Assembly: GCA_022842595.1 (NCBI GenBank)
Contig: JALHPF010000023.1
Span: forward strand, 29,689-93,688
Direction: 5' to 3'
DNA length: 64,000 nt
DNA from: Rubrivivax sp.
GTDB taxonomy: Bacteria; Pseudomonadota; Gammaproteobacteria; Burkholderiales; Burkholderiaceae_C
Positions 61,893 to 64,000 of the stretch are shown piece by piece; positions within the stretch are counted from its first letter, which is position 1; every line of letters begins with the position of its first letter. Made by a program: the position numbers and the translations under genes. The notes beneath the pieces are model-generated. The model saw nothing but the letters and a program-made list of their open reading frames with translations, made no database searches and was not told where the DNA came from.

Positions 61893-62429
61893 CTATGGCC
61901 GGGTCTGCACCATGTAGACGGCCGGCCCGTCGGGTGTGGTGATGAGCTTTTCCCGCCTGAAACCGGCCTTCTCGTAGCAGCGGATCGCCCGGTGGTTGCC
62001 TGGCGCCGGGTCGGTCTGCACCTTCGTCACGGCAGGGTCGGCAAACAGCCGGTCGACGAGGGCCCGCACGAGGCGGGTGCCCAGGCCCTGGCCCAGCTGT
62101 TCCGGATGGGCCAGCGACTGGTCGATGCCACGCACACCCGGGTCGGTTTCTGCTTCCCACCAGCCGTCACCGCTGCCCATGGCCACGTAGGACTGGGCGT
62201 AGCCGATCGGCTGGTCGCCCAGCATGGCGATGTAGGGGGTGACGTAGTCTTCGGCGAGCAAGCGCGGCCGGTAATGCAGCAGCACCTCGTCGAGCGTCGG
62301 GCGCTCGGCCTCGCCACCCCACCACTCGACGATGTGCGGTCGGTTCAGCCAGTCGTGCAGCATCGGCAGGTCCTGCTCGGTCAGCAGGCGCAGGGTGACT
62401 GGGCCGGTGGCGATCTGGCAGCGGGTCAT
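61893..62429 (-). CDS. GNAT acetyltransferase closely resembling AAC(6')-Ib
   Basis: A 178-residue GNAT protein. From VTLRLLTEQDL to VYMVQTR it aligns without gaps, as far as I can recall, to the integron-borne aminoglycoside 6'-N-acetyltransferase AAC(6')-Ib. Shared stretches include HIVEWWGGE, VTPYIAML, GYAQSYVA, GSGDGWWE, ETDPGVRGIDQ, RAIRCYEKAGF and TTPDGPAVYMVQT. The acetyl-CoA loop is QLGQGLGTRLV (111-121). Trp90/Trp91 and Asp167 keep the ordinary residues at positions changed in the -cr variant. The start MTRCQIATG at 62429 fits the family length. Natural substrate and resistance are unproven. Confidence 0.88.
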   Translation of the reverse strand: MTRCQIATGPVTLRLLTEQDLPMLHDWLNRPHIVEWWGGEAERPTLDEVLLHYRPRLLAEDYVTPYIAMLGDQPIGYAQSYVAMGSGDGWWEAETDPGVRGIDQSLAHPEQLGQGLGTRLVRALVDRLFADPAVTKVQTDPAPGNHRAIRCYEKAGFRREKLITTPDGPAVYMVQTRP

Positions 62430-62432
62430 GGA

Positions 62433-62497
62433 GGGTCTTGCGAATGGCGGACGGTGCACCGGCATGCTGCCGCTGGCAGACCGGTTTCGCAAGACCC
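62433..62497. repeat. 12-bp perfect inverted repeat just upstream of the acetyltransferase gene
   Basis: GGGTCTTGCGAA (62433-62444) and TTCGCAAGACCC (62486-62497) are perfectly complementary across 41 bases. An inner ACCGG/CCGGT pair (62458-62462 and 62481-62485) extends the stem next to the right arm. It begins 4 bases before the start codon, so in the transcript it would form a leader hairpin; it could also be an operator. Confidence 0.65.
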
Positions 62498-62592
62498 TGC
62501 AGAGCAGGCCGCCGACAGGGTCTTCTGGCGCGCCTAACATTGCTTTACTTGGCAGGCGTCATCGTGCCCTGCCGCTGGCGCGTTGAGGGCCC

Positions 62593-64000
62593 ATGAAGAC
62601 ACACCGCACCCCTCTGGCCTTCTTCATGGTTCTGCTCGCGTGGCTGTCGGCACCGGCCTGGGCCCAGCAGGACCCGCCGGGCCGCGTCGGCCGGGTGGCC
62701 GCCGTGCAGGGCCAGGTCTATGGCTTCGACAGTGTTGCCGGCGAATGGTCGCCGGCCGAGCCGAACCTGCCGCTGACCGACGGCGACCGCATCTCCACCG
62801 GCCCGGTGGGCCGGGCCGAGCTGCAGGTGGGTTCGACCACACTGCGCCTGCACAGCCGCACCGAACTGGAAGTGGTGCGCCTGGACGACGAACGCATGCT
62901 GTTCCAGCTGAAGACCGGCAGCCTGGCCGTGCGCGTGCGCTCGGGCCAGATGGCCGGCGAAATCGAGATCGTCACGGCCGAGGCCCGCCTGCAGCCGCTG
63001 CGTGCCGGCCACTACCGCATCGACCGCTCCGGGGCGCGCACCCAGGCCGGCAGCTGGCGTGGCGACCTGCGCGTCGACGACGAATTCGGCTTCTCCATCG
63101 CGACCGGTCAGCTCGCCGAGTTGTGGCGCGAAGACGGTGAATTGCGCCACGCCTGGGGCAACCCCGCCGACGACGTGTTTGCCGAACGTGTGCTGCGCGA
63201 AGACGGCCTGGAAGAGACTCGCACGGCCAGTGAACAGTTCGTTTCGCCAGAGATGACCGGCGCCGCGGACCTGGACCGCTACGGCCGCTGGGACCGCCAC
63301 CCCGAGTACGGGCCGGTATGGCTGCCCTTGCAGGTCAGCGTCGGCTGGGCGCCCTACAAACATGGGCGCTGGACATGGGTTCGCCCCTGGGGCTGGACCT
63401 GGGTCGACAGCGCCCGCTGGGGCTTCGCACCTTTTCACTACGGCCGCTGGGTGCAGTGGAACAACCGCTGGGGCTGGGTGCCGGGTTCCTATGTGGCGCG
63501 GCCGGTCTACAGCCCGGGGCTTGTGGTCTGGTCGGGCACGGTGCATGTCGGCGGCCGCCACGGGCCGGGTGTGGGTTGGGCGCCGCTGTCGCCGCGTGAT
63601 CGCTACGTGCCCGTGTACCGCCACACGCCGCGGCATGCAGGCCGCATCGACGCGCCGGCTTTCGGCCGCGGCGACAACCGACCGATTGCCGGGCGTCCCG
63701 AATGGCGCCAGGAATGGCGCGGCGATGGCGGCCGCACCGACGACACGCGCATCGTGCCGCGTGACGAACGGCGCGACTGGCGCATGGACCGCCGCGAAGA
63801 GGGGCGCGAAGACCGGCGTGACGACCGCCGCGACGACCGCGGTGATCGTCGGGATGACCGGCGCGACGACAGGCAGGACGACAGGCGTGACCGCGGCGAA
63901 GGCCGCCGTGACCAGCGGCCTTCCGGTCCCCCCGGCGCCCCGGGCGGTGTGGCTGCGCCGCCCGCGGCACTCGCGCCCGTGGGGCCGCAGCGACCCGTGA
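62593..64000 (+). CDS. exported FecR-domain/DUF6600-type protein, 3' end outside window
   Basis: The frame starts at ATG 62593 and is open to the last base; no stop is reached, so it is longer than the 469 codons visible. The signal peptide is LAFFMVLLAWLSAPAWAQ. A FecR-like beta domain (about 30-140; VAAVQGQVYGFDS, LPLTDGDRISTGPVGRAELQVG) is followed by a tryptophan-rich DUF6600-type region (about 220-320; VGWAPYKHGRWTWV, GWTWVDSARWGFAPFHYGRWV). The tail is a low-complexity Arg/Asp repeat (DRRDD units, about 395-440) ending in Pro/Gly/Ala. Function is unknown; periplasmic or surface location is expected. It is divergent from the acetyltransferase. Confidence 0.83.
   Translation, partial: MKTHRTPLAFFMVLLAWLSAPAWAQQDPPGRVGRVAAVQGQVYGFDSVAGEWSPAEPNLPLTDGDRISTGPVGRAELQVGSTTLRLHSRTELEVVRLDDERMLFQLKTGSLAVRVRSGQMAGEIEIVTAEARLQPLRAGHYRIDRSGARTQAGSWRGDLRVDDEFGFSIATGQLAELWREDGELRHAWGNPADDVFAERVLREDGLEETRTASEQFVSPEMTGAADLDRYGRWDRHPEYGPVWLPLQVSVGWAPYKHGRWTWVRPWGWTWVDSARWGFAPFHYGRWVQWNNRWGWVPGSYVARPVYSPGLVVWSGTVHVGGRHGPGVGWAPLSPRDRYVPVYRHTPRHAGRIDAPAFGRGDNRPIAGRPEWRQEWRGDGGRTDDTRIVPRDERRDWRMDRREEGREDRRDDRRDDRGDRRDDRRDDRQDDRRDRGEGRRDQRPSGPPGAPGGVAAPPAALAPVGPQRPV

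Noticed and set aside
62532..62538. GCCTAAC heptamer resembling an integron attC core near the AAC(6')-like gene
   Set aside because: No matching GTTRRRY partner at attC spacing (the nearest is GTTGAGG), no integrase gene, and it lies upstream, not downstream, of the acetyltransferase gene. Probably chance.
63790..63910. Short-period repeat resembling a tandem or CRISPR-like array
   Set aside because: The repeats are in-frame codons for Arg-Asp-Asp units in the FecR-type protein, with no spacers.

Overview
The window is a GC-rich, gene-dense stretch of a betaproteobacterial chromosome. It most resembles the Rubrivivax/Leptothrix/Ideonella/Piscinibacter side of the Burkholderiales. The basis for this is the polyhydroxybutyrate genes phaA-phaB, the dapC-dapD-pilU-dapE-prmB string, the smc-zipA pair, an alkaline phosphatase D, and five proteins with PEP-CTERM sorting tails. 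No rRNA, tRNA, CRISPR array, insertion sequence or phage gene was seen. The placement is inferred from gene content and is not measured.

Left part (1-25 kb), mostly housekeeping: the 3' part of phaA and all of phaB; a minus-strand run map-glnD-mnmH-DUF2189-DUF2788; divergent purL overlapping a VOC-RidA fusion gene and a nitronate monooxygenase; a lipoprotein S9 peptidase; a Tim44-like exported protein; small membrane proteins; glutaryl-CoA dehydrogenase; msrA; two coupled unknown genes; a penicillin acylase family enzyme; and lexA followed 4 bases later by a helix-hairpin-helix gene.

Middle part (25-43 kb): L-asparaginase converging on and overlapping a PEP-CTERM protein; the organic peroxide pair ohrR-ohr with a tandem palindromic operator; an ABC-F ATPase; prmB, dapE, pilU, dapD and dapC; a 675-base non-coding region built of nested inverted repeats; a methyltransferase; a SET-domain gene overlapping queF; then smc and zipA.

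Accessory block (about 43-57.9 kb): it lies between zipA and ligA, which are normally neighbours in this order. Its first half holds PhoD phosphatase and four PEP-CTERM proteins, two of them with phytase-like beta-propellers. Sequences resembling Pho boxes (half-sites 11 bases apart) lie 43-66 bases before the start of each transcription unit, which suggests a phosphate-starvation set of surface-anchored enzymes. Its second half holds a short MgtE-type transporter divergent from a tightly overlapping three-gene operon. That operon encodes a SERCA-like P-type ATPase with intact calcium ligands, a P1B-type ATPase homologue that has lost every catalytic motif, and a small membrane protein with a basic, histone-like tail. 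This operon is the best candidate for an undescribed system.

Right part (56.5-64 kb): gor, ligA, an SLC13/ArsB-type permease, def, a chromosomal acetyltransferase strikingly like the integron-borne aminoglycoside enzyme AAC(6')-Ib, and a FecR/DUF6600-type exported protein cut by the window end.
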